Shown here: one piece after another, positions 1-9,069 of the stretch
How positions within the stretch are numbered: position 1 is the stretch's first letter
Layout of the letters: the number at the start of each line of letters is the position of its first letter
Source of the DNA: Amanita rubescens
Lineage: Eukaryota; Basidiomycota; Agaricomycetes; Agaricales; Amanitaceae
Assembly (NCBI GenBank): GCA_015039365.1
Contig: WION01000728.1
Span: 1 to 22,444 of the forward strand
Direction: 5' to 3'
DNA: 22,444 nt
Position numbers and translations under genes: made by a program
The notes under the pieces: model-generated
The model's input: the letters and a program-made list of their open reading frames with translations, nothing else
The model's database searches: none
Told to the model about the DNA's origin: nothing

Positions 1-1134
1 TAGGCTTCAACCACATTACCTGAGTGGTACCAAAAGACCCTTCTGCCTGAATGCGTAAGATAGGCTTCTCCAGTGACCTGCGTCTCCCGATCCCGGACGA
101 TGCTTCTGCAGGTGGGTTGCTTACGAAAGTGATCTTTTCAGAAGATGGATCAATTTCCATTAAAGCGTCACGAAGCCAGGAGGACTAAGTATACGGTATA
201 AGGATAAGAAGTGGATGGAGGATGGGGCTCACCTTGAGAATACATTTGAGTGATCTTCGGTGGATCAGAGAAGGCAGGATGTACTAATAGGAGAGGAGTA
301 ACGCACAGTCGAGAGTTGTCGAACTCCAGCTCTAACATGGGCTCAGGCTCGAAGGTGGTGATTTCGCACGTAGTCGTTGGACCTGATGCATCCTCAGCAC
401 TACCACCGGTTCAAAATTGGGACGACTGCAGATAATTCCGCTTACAGTATAAGCGTCAGCGGATAGCCAGGCCCGGAATATGAAAGCCTCATGCTCGTTC
501 GCTTTTCCGAACCGCCACCAAAGTAGGATTCGATACCTCGTGCAGGACGGGCATCGTTTTTTCTCCGCTTGTTCTGGTTGTCTGCGCCTTCTTCGTCTTC
601 GTCTTCATCTTCTGTCACTTTCCACTTCTTGTAAGAGCCGCCTGAGGAGGAAGATATCCCAGCAGACCCAAAAATATTGAGACAATCAATGACGGTATTC
701 AAAGGGATCTCAAATGCCATATTGTCTGTCTCGGTCGTCTGAGAGCTTTCCGTCATTCCCCTGCTCCGGGTATGGAACGAGTATTCGTCAAATAGTGTAG
801 CAAAGATAAACGCGGTTCCTATGCTGGTTCTCACTTGGCGGCATGTTCAGGACCTCATGACGTACCAAGCAATGTACGCGACTCTTCGACCGTGATAGTA
901 ATACCTGTGCTTGTCGCTGTGATCGTTGCCCGCTACTGAGTGTATGTGCAACGAGGTCAACACGGCGAAAGCATGTGGCTTACATTGGAAAAATTAACTC
1001 CTCGCAAAAGGGCGGTAAGGTGTCTGACATCGTGCACCGAGGCTTTAAGAACCTGCCAGTAATTAGAGCTACGTCGAGTCGATCGTTGCGGGCATCGCAC
1101 GTACTGGCCTTGAATCGTCGGATTCTTGTGACAT
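1..1134 (-). CDS. rad1: RAD1, 9-1-1 checkpoint clamp subunit (3' end beyond window)
   Basis: Rad1 forms the Rad9-Rad1-Hus1 sliding clamp that is loaded at damaged DNA in the nucleus and activates checkpoint kinase. Seven exons join in phase: 1134-1105, 1052-984, 932-866, 818-446, 399-307, 254-233 and 184-20, followed by a donor GTAATG running off the window. Introns are 42-55 nt. Family landmarks are VLKASVHDVRHLTALLRG near the start, STGITITVEESRTLL, FATLFDEY, VIDCLNIFG, MRLSYSGPGYPLTLIL, CEITTFEPEPMLELEF and ILRIQAEGSFG, in the order seen in human RAD1. The start is the only ATG that splices in phase with the first conserved block. An insertion of about 55 residues (roughly 108-163) follows the CLNIFG block; it holds an acidic run, a KRRK basic patch and GIESYF. 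The C-terminal domain is not in the window. Identification is firm; exact splice sites are hand-inferred. Confidence 0.93.
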
Positions 1135-1210
1135 GTGTAAATGAAGTGTTACGTATCACTTTCGATAAATTGGACACACGAGACGGTCACTGATTTTGAT
1201 AAACGTGAGG

Positions 1211-1226
1211 GCGGCACAAGTGCCGC
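1211..1226. promoter_or_regulatory. Perfect 16-bp palindrome upstream of RAD1
   Basis: The sequence gcggcacaagtgccgc is a perfect inverted repeat with 7-bp arms around AA, lying 77 bp upstream of the RAD1 start codon. It contains CGG-N8-CCG, the half-site pattern known for Zn(II)2Cys6 fungal regulators. A regulatory role is inferred only. Confidence 0.4.
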
Positions 1227-1333
1227 AAGTCCGCTACGTCCTGGCCATCGTCACATAATTCCGGAGGTAAGGATTTCAGATGCCATACAAGAATACAATT
1301 ACATCAATAGAGTATAAGACTTAGATTTTAAAT

Positions 1334-2554
1334 TTAGTTTTCCGTCATGACGATATCGCTGGTGTCATTCCCTTCTTCATCGTTTGAACCGGCGGTAGCT
1401 TTTACTTTTCCTTTGCCAGATCGCGTCTTCGTCTCTTTCCGCGTCTTGGGTTGGTGGACGGAGTTTCAACGATCTGTGTTGATTCGGCCGATGCCAAATG
1501 AGAAGTCAGATGGGACAGACTGCGAGGTGGATGCAGAAGGCAGTTCTCCCGTCTTCTTTTCTTTGAGGAGAACAACGCGTCTAATGCGTCGTCTGTTTCG
1601 TCACGTTCGGCCAATGGCTTCGACGGCTGGAAAATCCCGGATTTCCATTGTCTGGCATTTCCATTTCCCCTTCTGAATGTGCGACGACGCGAATACGATC
1701 AATCAGGAACTGGTAAGTCTGAGAGGAACATCAGAAACAAAGTTGGAAACACAGAATTAGTAAGTACCTTCCGAAGTCCGCTTTTTTGACGGTCAGGGAG
1801 TTCGAATGTGAGCAGCTGGACTTTCATCAGGACTAAAGTTCCTGGACGCAATTTGTCGTACATCTCCCAAGGAGGGATCAGATTGCCTTCTGCATCTACA
1901 ATTTCTCGTTGCAAGAGCTTCGCGTTTACGAGACGAAACGCGGGGCCACCGAAATCGGGAAGCAGATGAGGGTCGTAATATGCACCGGGAACTATTGGCT
2001 TCACCGAATCCGCAGACCTGGTGGTGGCAGGTGATCATCTCGCGACCGAAACACACGTTTGCCGTTAGTGCGAGAGGTCCCCGCAATATCTTTACTTGAA
2101 GTAGCGAGTGCGGGAGGGACGACATATTTTGGCCCTAAGTGAGTAGCAATCAAATCCGCATCTGCATTCGAGGAGGGAGCACGGGGGATTTCGGTTACAT
2201 CTAAGCCAGGCCAACAAACCTCCTGATGCGTCTTGGACAATAGGGGGCGGCTTAATCCACGTCTTACCGTCAAGTTGGTATGTGACAGTTGCGTTCAAGG
2301 CATTGTCATCCGGGTTTTCGATACCCATTGGCACGACGGGTACGGGAACAACATGCGCCGTTCGCCACACGTTGGTTGTGTAGAGGCAATTCCAATAAAC
2401 CTTCACATCATTACTCAGCGCCCGGCAAATAAAGAGAACTTGAACTTACTTTTCTCCGGATAGACATTCCTTGTTGTTCTTTTTTGAATTTCGCATGGAT
2501 TGTGTTGATTTTAGCAGCAACCTCGTTGAAAGCGATCACGCGAGTTGCAGACAT
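1334..2554 (-). pseudogene. Unrecognised gene, intact 5' exons, probably frameshifted 3' part
   Basis: I do not recognise the product. Exons 2554-2450, 2400-2220, 2161-2055, 1998-1768 and 1718 onward join in phase from MSATRVIAFNEVAAKI to FLIDRIRVVAHSEG. The middle is rich in Pro and aromatic residues (VVPVPVVPMGIENP, WIKPPPIVQDAS, PWEMYDKLRPGTLVLMKV). The boundary of exon 3 to 4 is uncertain; donor GTGTTT with acceptor at 1999 keeps phase. In the first frame the protein would stop at 1581 (about 253 residues). Beyond about 1640, protein-like sequence continues in other frames: AERDETDDALDALF, then ELPSASTSQSVPSDF, then an in-frame TGA, then a Lys-rich stretch with an acidic tail ending at 1334. 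Two frame changes plus a stop suggest decay or sequence error, but a real shorter gene ending at 1581 is possible. It may be one of the lineage-specific agaric families; no function is proposed. Confidence 0.5.
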
Positions 2555-2882
2555 ATTCGGGAACGTCGATTACCTGCTAAGATTCGAGCGCCGATAGTCT
2601 TATAAAGTGTAGAAATGAAAGGGGGCGGATTCGATCTCATTCCTCAACCACGCGTTATGGAACTCGACCGATTGTCGATCACGGAATAGCGGAGAAGAAG
2701 TCAGAAAAAGTTCCACAAGGCTTGCCAAAACAAGTAAAGGTCACAAATGTGATTGCGTGATCCTGATCACTGGCAGAAGCGTCGTACTGAACCCACTACT
2801 TACGTAGCGGGAATTAGCATTAAAGAAAGATTCTACGTCATCTATTAAGCTAATGCACTACTTAATTGCTACCGCGCCACTG
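2555..2882. other. Intergenic gap of 328 bp
   Basis: This lies between the PDX1 stop and the start of the unrecognised minus-strand gene. I see no coding exon, RNA gene or repeat. It should hold the PDX1 3' UTR and the promoter of the downstream gene. One ACGCGT (MluI box type) occurs at 2650-2655, about 95 bp upstream of that gene's ATG; a hexamer of this kind is expected several times by chance in the window. Confidence 0.6.
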
Positions 2883-3976
2883 TCATAGTAGGCCTTGGAA
2901 ATAATCCTTGCTGGTTTTTGTGACAGTTGGGAAATTGTTCGTTTTGGCAGGGAGATAATCAGCGATGACAGAATCGAAGTCTGCTACACTCGGAACTAAC
3001 GAATCTCATTACTTTCGAGTACATTGTGGAGGTTGCAACTACTCACCTGTCGAGACCGTCCTGGATTTTAATGATGATTGGAGCATGCTGGAGACGATGA
3101 TTTGACGTAAAGAAAGCCCGTCTAATGGCTAATGGACGAGGTGTTAGTTGCGTATCCGTTGTATTAATGTGTTCCCACCTTCGGTTCCTCTTTCACCGCC
3201 TGCTGAGGGGTCGCGCTTTCAACGGCAGCCGATGGCTTAAATGTGCCGGTAGGTCCGGAGGCCTTTCCCAAATATGCAAGAACATCGCCTTTGGTGAGCA
3301 TACCACGGATACCGGTACCTTTTATTGCATCTGGCTTGCTGATATTATGCTCGACCAGTAATCGGTGGACTGAAGGAAACAAGGGTCGTGAATGCGTAGG
3401 TTGCACATGAGAAACCGGCCCGGGCGGTGAAGCCGGCTGCTGAGTCGCCGCAGGTGGCGTAGAAGCTTGAGGTGCAGGTGTCGTATCTTCAGGTGCTTCC
3501 AAGTTGGTAATATTGTCTCCTTCCTCAGCAAGAAGAGCAATTGTCTTGCCAACCGGCACGTTTTTACTGCCCGCAGGTATCTGCAGGGAATGACGCGACT
3601 GGGAAGCTACACAAAAATAATCTCACCAGAATCTTACCCAAGATACCGTCGTCCTGAGCTTCTACATCTATGGTTGCTTTGTCTGTTTCCTACTGCGGGA
3701 TGAGGAAAATGAACTACGAGAATTATGAATGGCCACACGATTTCGAGCAGCACGTCACCGGCTGTAAAAGTATCGCCCTCATTTATCTTCCACGATGCGA
3801 TACCACCCTCGGACATGGTGGGCGACATTGCAGGCATGCGGAAGGACGAGATAGCATGCCTGAGGGATGATGAATGGAGCTCTAAATTGGATTCGTAAGC
3901 ATAGGTACATATAAAATAGAATACGGATACTTCTGGAGGCAAACACGGAGGCCTGTAGCGGCCTTTGAAGCAGCAT
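2883..3976 (-). CDS. pdx1: Pyruvate dehydrogenase complex E3-binding protein X
   Basis: PDX1 anchors dihydrolipoamide dehydrogenase (E3) to the E2 core of the mitochondrial pyruvate dehydrogenase complex. Six exons join in phase: 3976-3931, 3881-3739, 3689-3627, 3580-3179, 3128-3047 and 2983-2883, giving 278 residues. Residues 1-30 are a typical matrix presequence (MLLQRPLQASVFASR, no acidic residues). A lipoyl domain follows (MPAMSPTMSEGGIASW, then ETDKATIDVEA with lipoyl lysine K67). An Ala/Pro/Thr linker covers about 112-148, and the peripheral-subunit-binding domain about 150-189 (SVHRLLVEHNISKPDAIKGTG, GMLTKGDVLAYLG). The C-terminus is short (PLDGLSLRQIIVSSML, then ADFDSVIADYLPA) and lacks the acyltransferase domain with its catalytic His, so this is protein X rather than E2. 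The chosen ATG gives the presequence directly; a longer frame upstream has no ATG. It is divergent from SCAP across 119 bp. Confidence 0.93.
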
Positions 3977-4095
3977 CGGCAGAGAACGTCGAGCCAACGG
4001 GACACGTGACTTGAGACTTTGAAGAACGAAACGAGCGGGAACAAATGAACGTGAATCGTATTTATTAACTTCCCCAAGCACCCAGCTTCTCTCTA
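3977..4095. promoter_or_regulatory. Shared PDX1/SCAP divergent promoter with an E-box
   Basis: Only 119 bp separate the two start codons, so both genes must be controlled from here or from within each other. The palindrome CACGTG at 4003-4008, read as GTCACGTG on the minus strand, fits the RTCACGTG consensus of bHLH regulators such as Cbf1; SREBP-type bHLH proteins can also bind E-boxes. No TATA box is evident. Confidence 0.5.
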
Positions 4096-7000
4096 ATGCG
4101 TTACCTGCTTCATCACTTGCGCTCTTTTGGTTACAAATGCTTTCTTCGCTTCGGCCTGTACGTCTTTCTACTTTATTTCCTTATTCCTTAACCGACCAAC
4201 CTCCAGTCATTGCGCAACGCATCAAATTCGCGTCATACTCATCTCCTGCGTCGTCATAACTTCTTTGTTTTATCCCGCTCTTGCCATCTATTCCTCCTCC
4301 CAACCTCTCTCCTTGTCTCTCTTCGACGCTTTTGCCGCAAGAAATGTCGCTTCCGACTTCCATGTTTATAACGACATCTCTAATCTGTGGTCTGGTCACG
4401 ATCACCTCAAATTACATGAAGACGCCGTGTCCAGGGTCAAATGTAGTGCTGGACGTACACTCCGCGTCGAACAGCTCTTCATCCAAAGTCCTAGCATGGA
4501 CGACGCCGGTGCTGCAAACCACCATCTTCTGCGTTTTGCATTATCTCTGGAGAGGCGGTTGAACAGCGATTTGCCTGCAGGCGATCATCCCTGCTTAAAA
4601 CGAACTGATGGCCAATGTTTCGTCATTTCTCCATTGCTGTTTTGGGATCATAACGAAGATTCTCTCCTTGCCGACACGGATGTCCTTAACACGCTTAACA
4701 ATCTGAAAAATGTTATGGTAGACGGAATTACAATAACACCTCAAATGGTTCTGGCAGGGGCGAACTTCGCATGAACATCGCGTCGCTGCGTCTACCTTCG
4801 ACTCTGCTGCATTTTTGGTTATGACGTATTTCTTCCCTGAATCAGACTGTCTGAGCACATCTGAACATGCTTCTTGGAAACAATCTGTGCACAGCGCCGT
4901 CTCTCATGATGCGCAGATAACTTTTCACCCTCAAGGACCGGCTTTGATTGCTCTTGAAGTATGTATCACCAATCATTGTGTGTTGCGATTTTATCAATCA
5001 TACTACAGTTTGATCCAGGTCGTTCACGAAGCAAGGATGGATCTGGCCTGGCTGCGTTTGTCAACTTAGCCTATCTTTGTTTCTTCGTCTACGTCGCATG
5101 GTCCGTTCGCCGAATGGATGCGGTCCACTCGCGTTTGGGCGTTACTTTTACGGCGCTCGTTGAAATCACCGTCAGTACGATCACTAGTTTAAGCGTCTGT
5201 GCTCTCGTCGGTTTCAAGATAACGATGGTCCCTTGGTACTTCTTTCCCATTACAAATCAGCTGTTAATTGATCGCTGAATAGTTCGAGATAGGGAACTCT
5301 TACCTATAGTAATTATTTTCGTCGGCGCTGAAAATATGTTTAATTTGGTATGTTTGGGTGTTAATCTTGATACTGATCTACTCACCATCTACTTTACAGG
5401 TTGATGCCGTGGGTAAAACATCAGTAACGCTTCCCGTGAAGCAGCGCATTGCAGAAGGTCTAGGCCGTGCAGGAACTTCCAATACCTTGAAGGTTCTTTC
5501 ATATATTATCATCCTTGGTCTTATGGCATCCATTTCTCTCGGTGCCGTCCGTCAATTTTGCGTTGTCGCAATCGTCATACTTATTGCGCACTGGTTTCTC
5601 GCGCACACATTTTTCATGGCTGTTCTGTCCATAGATATTCAACGGCTGGAAGTAAGATTGGCAGACATTTTCGCTATTGGGCTTATCTGATTTCTTTCAA
5701 AGCTAGAAGAGCTTCTCCGACATGACCCCACTGTAGTTCCAAATGCCTCTCGAAAACCGGATGTAACCGAAAATTTCCCCACAACCCGATGGCGTCGATT
5801 TGTTAAATCAATCAAAGTCTTGTTGGAAGGACGGGCAGCTACAAATATAAGTTTGCTTATGGTGAGTTTGCCTATTTTTTATCCACTTAATGTGTTCCAA
5901 TGTTTCAATAGCTTTTAGCCATTGCTTCCGCGCTCTATTATATGACCTACTTCTCATCTTTAAACACTTATGACTCAAGACTACACAATACAACCAACGT
6001 CATCCCGCAGGAGGCTACCGCGATATCGTCAGACGCTTTGCATTATTCCACTGCTGGGCATATCTGGACGAAGATAAACCCAAGTCAATACCCCTTATTG
6101 CATCTTCGAATTGAAGAGCCAACTTTGATCATACCCCTACCCAATTCTGATCCTGGACGGATACATGATACTAATTCTATGCGTCTGCACATCTATATGC
6201 GTACTTTTAGACTTTCTTTCTGGTTGCTGAAAATTATGGTTCTACCTATCGCGGGCACGACAGGCATGTTGTACTTCTTGCTTCTCTATCTGCTCAAGGA
6301 TGCCGAACTTCTCGAGGCTCAGCGACACCGCGAAGGTCCAGATAGTCTTGATGTCGATACAGATGCTAATGCATTTGAAGGCCAAATATCATTTTCGACC
6401 CTTCCCCGTGCTACCACCAGCGACGTTGAACTTATCGCATCAAGCAACGACGGGGAGACCGTCGTTTCCGTTGGCCTTAACAATGAATTAATGGTTTATC
6501 AAACAAACCTGTCTACTGTCATTAAAGTCGATGTCGAGGAGGTGTTCGTTGCATCAGGATCATCGCTTGCCCGAACTATTATCTCCTCTGTTGCTGTCGA
6601 AGAGAATGGAGAGTTCTTTGCTGTGGGGACGAGGGCTGGGACTGTCATTGTCTGGATGTTTGACAATCAAACCGTTCGATTCCTTCATTCTCTAAACTCA
6701 GGTCAGGTATCAGCAGGGATTGCAGACCTACGGTTCCTACGCTCTCCATCAGTTGTGCGGGAAAAGCACCGTTCGTCCGAGGTGGATCTACCTTCACTCC
6801 TCAGCCAAAATTGTGGCACTATTGTAGCTTCACTTGAAAATGGCTCGGTCGTCAAATGGATCTTGGAGGGGAGATTCTCTCCATCGTTCCTTACACCCGT
6901 TCATACAGCACCAATATCAAGGGCACTGATGTCTGAGATGGCGCCAGATGATGTTCTATTTGCCGCTTTCATTTTCAGCGACGGCTATATAGAACTGATA

Positions 7001-8044
7001 GAGGCTCGAAAAAATGAGCCACTTGTTGGACTAGATTGCTGTTTGCCAGTTGGCAATCCCAGCGATACAATTACCGAAGTCCACGTCAGTCGCTTAAAAC
7101 TCAGGGGTACAACAAGGACCGTGATGGCTATGACGACCGAGCTTAGAAAGGTATTGCTGTGGGATCTGAACTCAAAAGAGCAGATAAGCGATATTGAATG
7201 CAATGAAAGGCCTCGGCGACCAAGGGTTATGCAGGGTTGTCGCGACGTTTGCCGTACTTGTGGTCACCCTCCTCTGGAAAATCTCTTTGTTTCATTTGCG
7301 CTCGAACAAAATGTCAGATTCCACCAGTTACTATTTCACGATCAGGGCAGATATTGTTCTTGTTCACCCGGTCATCGTCCGCGATCCCTGCATGAAAAAA
7401 CCAACCGCTCATCTCGCAGTGACACGACGGCCCTACAATCTTCTTCCGATGTTCACTCGTTACGACCTCGTTTAGCTCCTGCAAACGAGACCAGCCTATT
7501 CCCTGTCTCGGGTCATGGGATATATCCACGCCGAACATCTGAGAGTGCCCGCCATTCCTCGGAGATATTGATGGTACCATTCCCGGGCGAAGACTATGAA
7601 TCAATTCATATTCTGGGAGCCAATGTACTGAAGCCTCCCGCACAAGCCTCCAACTCGCTTTGGCGCAATCATTCGATTATGCATTTCTTAGACATTTCAT
7701 GTGAAAGGGGGGACTGGGAGTTGACTTCCCGGAAAGTAATTGGTTTGCGACGGAAAGAACGCTCAAAGCAGCAAAAGACCAATGCTAGAAACGACCAGCA
7801 GTTAAATGGTTTACCCCTTTCCACTCTTGACCGTTGGGAAATATGGATATTTGATCCCGCCACGTCGCGTCTGCAGACCTCCCTGCTATCAGCGATTGCC
7901 TCAAGAGAACCCATCGATGCCAAGTCATCTTCCGTCCCTAGAATGCCTTTCACGCGTGTTTCGTCATTGGTCGTCGCATCCCATTCCTACGCTTTGGTTG
8001 GTTTCGGTAATACCATTGGATTATTCACATTTTCCAACGTTTGA
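4096..8044 (+). CDS. scp1: SREBP cleavage-activating protein (SCAP/Scp1), with an apparent frameshift
   Basis: SCAP is a polytopic ER protein that senses sterol and escorts SREBP to the Golgi for proteolysis. Exons are 4096-4157, 4207-4958, 5009-5235, 5293-5347, 5400-5651, 5703-5861 and 5912-8044, about 1,212 residues if the frame is restored. TM1 is at about residues 30-48. The sterol-sensing domain spans exons 3-5 (SVRRMDAVHSRLGV, MVPWELLPIVIIFVGAENMF, VLSIDIQRLELEELL). The large last exon carries WD40-like blades (GTRAGTVIVWMFD, LASLENGSVVKWIL-type strands, KVLLWDLNSKEQ) and a Cys cluster (CRDVCRTCGHPP, YCSCSP). Near 4757-4760 the frame shifts by one base inside GGGG: reading to MVLAG runs into a stop at 4772, whereas the next frame continues as RTSHEHRVAASTFDSAAF. 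Either the G-run holds one extra base, or a 46-nt GT-AG intron at 4712-4757 is removed; both restore frame. Family identity is firm; intactness is not. Confidence 0.9.
4712..4760 (+). other. Frameshift site or alternative 46-nt intron in SCAP
   Basis: Bases 4757-4760 are GGGG. Removing one G would give an uninterrupted reading frame through a segment that looks conserved (DGITITPQMVLAGR). Alternatively 4712-4757 begins GTTATG and ends GGCAG, is 46 nt, starts and ends in phase 0, and its removal also restores the frame while deleting about 15 residues. Confidence 0.7.
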
Positions 8045-8278
8045 TATATATCATACACTATACTACCTCTGGTGTGTATCCACCTTGTACATCATATTCG
8101 GGCAGTTAGACTTTATGTTGACCAACACAGGTAACCTGGATCTATATGCGCAATTTTTTTTGTAATTAATATATTGTATCATAGCATCATTTCAATGACA
8201 CCTAATAATTTTGATACAGTCCGATGGGCTGACTTGGATACTCAGTGGGTGCGATGACTGCTCTTTCGTTAGAACTAG
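8045..8278. other. SCAP/DUF6593 intergenic gap
   Basis: A 234-bp AT-rich gap between two same-strand genes. It holds a T-run at 8153-8161 and AT-rich sequence suitable for SCAP 3'-end formation. I see no extra exon or RNA gene. Confidence 0.5.
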
Positions 8279-9000
8279 ATGGATCTCTATCTTATCCCTG
8301 ATAATCCCGAGCATACGATTCTCGTATCGTCCAATGGCGTCGCCCATTACAAAATTCGGACCGCCAGCAAGGTCTCGGTGCTCCAGCGACCCGCGGATTG
8401 CGAAGAGGAAAGCATCGTAGCAAAGATAGAGTGGCGCAATTGGGATACTCCGACGATAATTAGAAGCACGCTCTTTGGCGCGTCGGAAGATGCTGTTGGA
8501 ATGTACGGCAACAGCGCTGGCGTGTTCCTCACCCACTTTTTGTTCAAGAAAACCCGATTTGGGCGGTACGTCGTTGTCAGCCTCCTTAGAAAATTATGAA
8601 CAACGTTTTAATTTAGTTCCCGGTATTTTATCGGGAACGACGGGATGGAATATAGATGGAAGATGGAAAGAGGTTTGGGGTTGATGGTATGTGGTTTAAC
8701 GCGCATCCCATTATTGGCTTGTTTGTCGAGCTATAAAAAAAGCTTATCCAGGTCGACACCAACAAAGAGATTGCGCAGTACTCGAGACAGTTGATTAAGG
8801 AGGGTCTTTTTGCCCAAGAGAAAAGAGCTGTTCTTCGATTCCAGCCGTGCTCTCTGGACATTGACCTTATCATACTGTCGTTTTTAATTTTCGCAAAGAA
8901 GCGGCGGGATCGTGGGGGAGATGGGACAAAGTTGACACCTCACGATGAGGATCCTCAGGGTGATGGAGGGTTTTCTGGTGCTGAAGCCGGCGATGCATGA
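8279..9000 (+). CDS. DUF6593 domain protein
   Basis: DUF6593 is a small beta-rich domain common in mushroom-forming fungi and without a known role. Three exons, 8279-8565, 8617-8686 and 8752-9000, join in phase to 201 residues. Landmarks are the opening DNPEHTILVSSNGVAHYKI, the central IVAKIEWRNWDTPTIIRS, RYFIGNDGMEYRWKM, VDTNKEIAQYSRQ, and the closing LDIDLIILSFLIFAKKRRD, which follow the domain's usual order. The last strand, rich in Leu and Ile, is followed by a basic then acidic and Gly-rich tail of about 30 residues that looks disordered. The first ATG of the open frame starts just before the domain. It follows SCAP in the same direction after 234 bp and converges on HAT1, whose stop is only 69 bp beyond its own. 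Function unknown. Confidence 0.8.
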
Positions 9001-9069
9001 TCAGCGTTTTAGTTTTGGATTATACATTTAATTAAACATAAAGCAACATTTCGAAAAAAATGCCCACAA

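Noticed and set aside
3977..4081. A longer PDX1 N-terminus starting near 4081
   Set aside because: That frame has only a GTG there and would almost abut the SCAP start; the ATG at 3976 directly gives a standard matrix presequence.
7194..7475. A 93-codon hydrophobic plus-strand frame inside the SCAP last exon
   Set aside because: It is a shifted frame of the Cys-rich SCAP segment; the SCAP frame runs on without a stop and fits the family.
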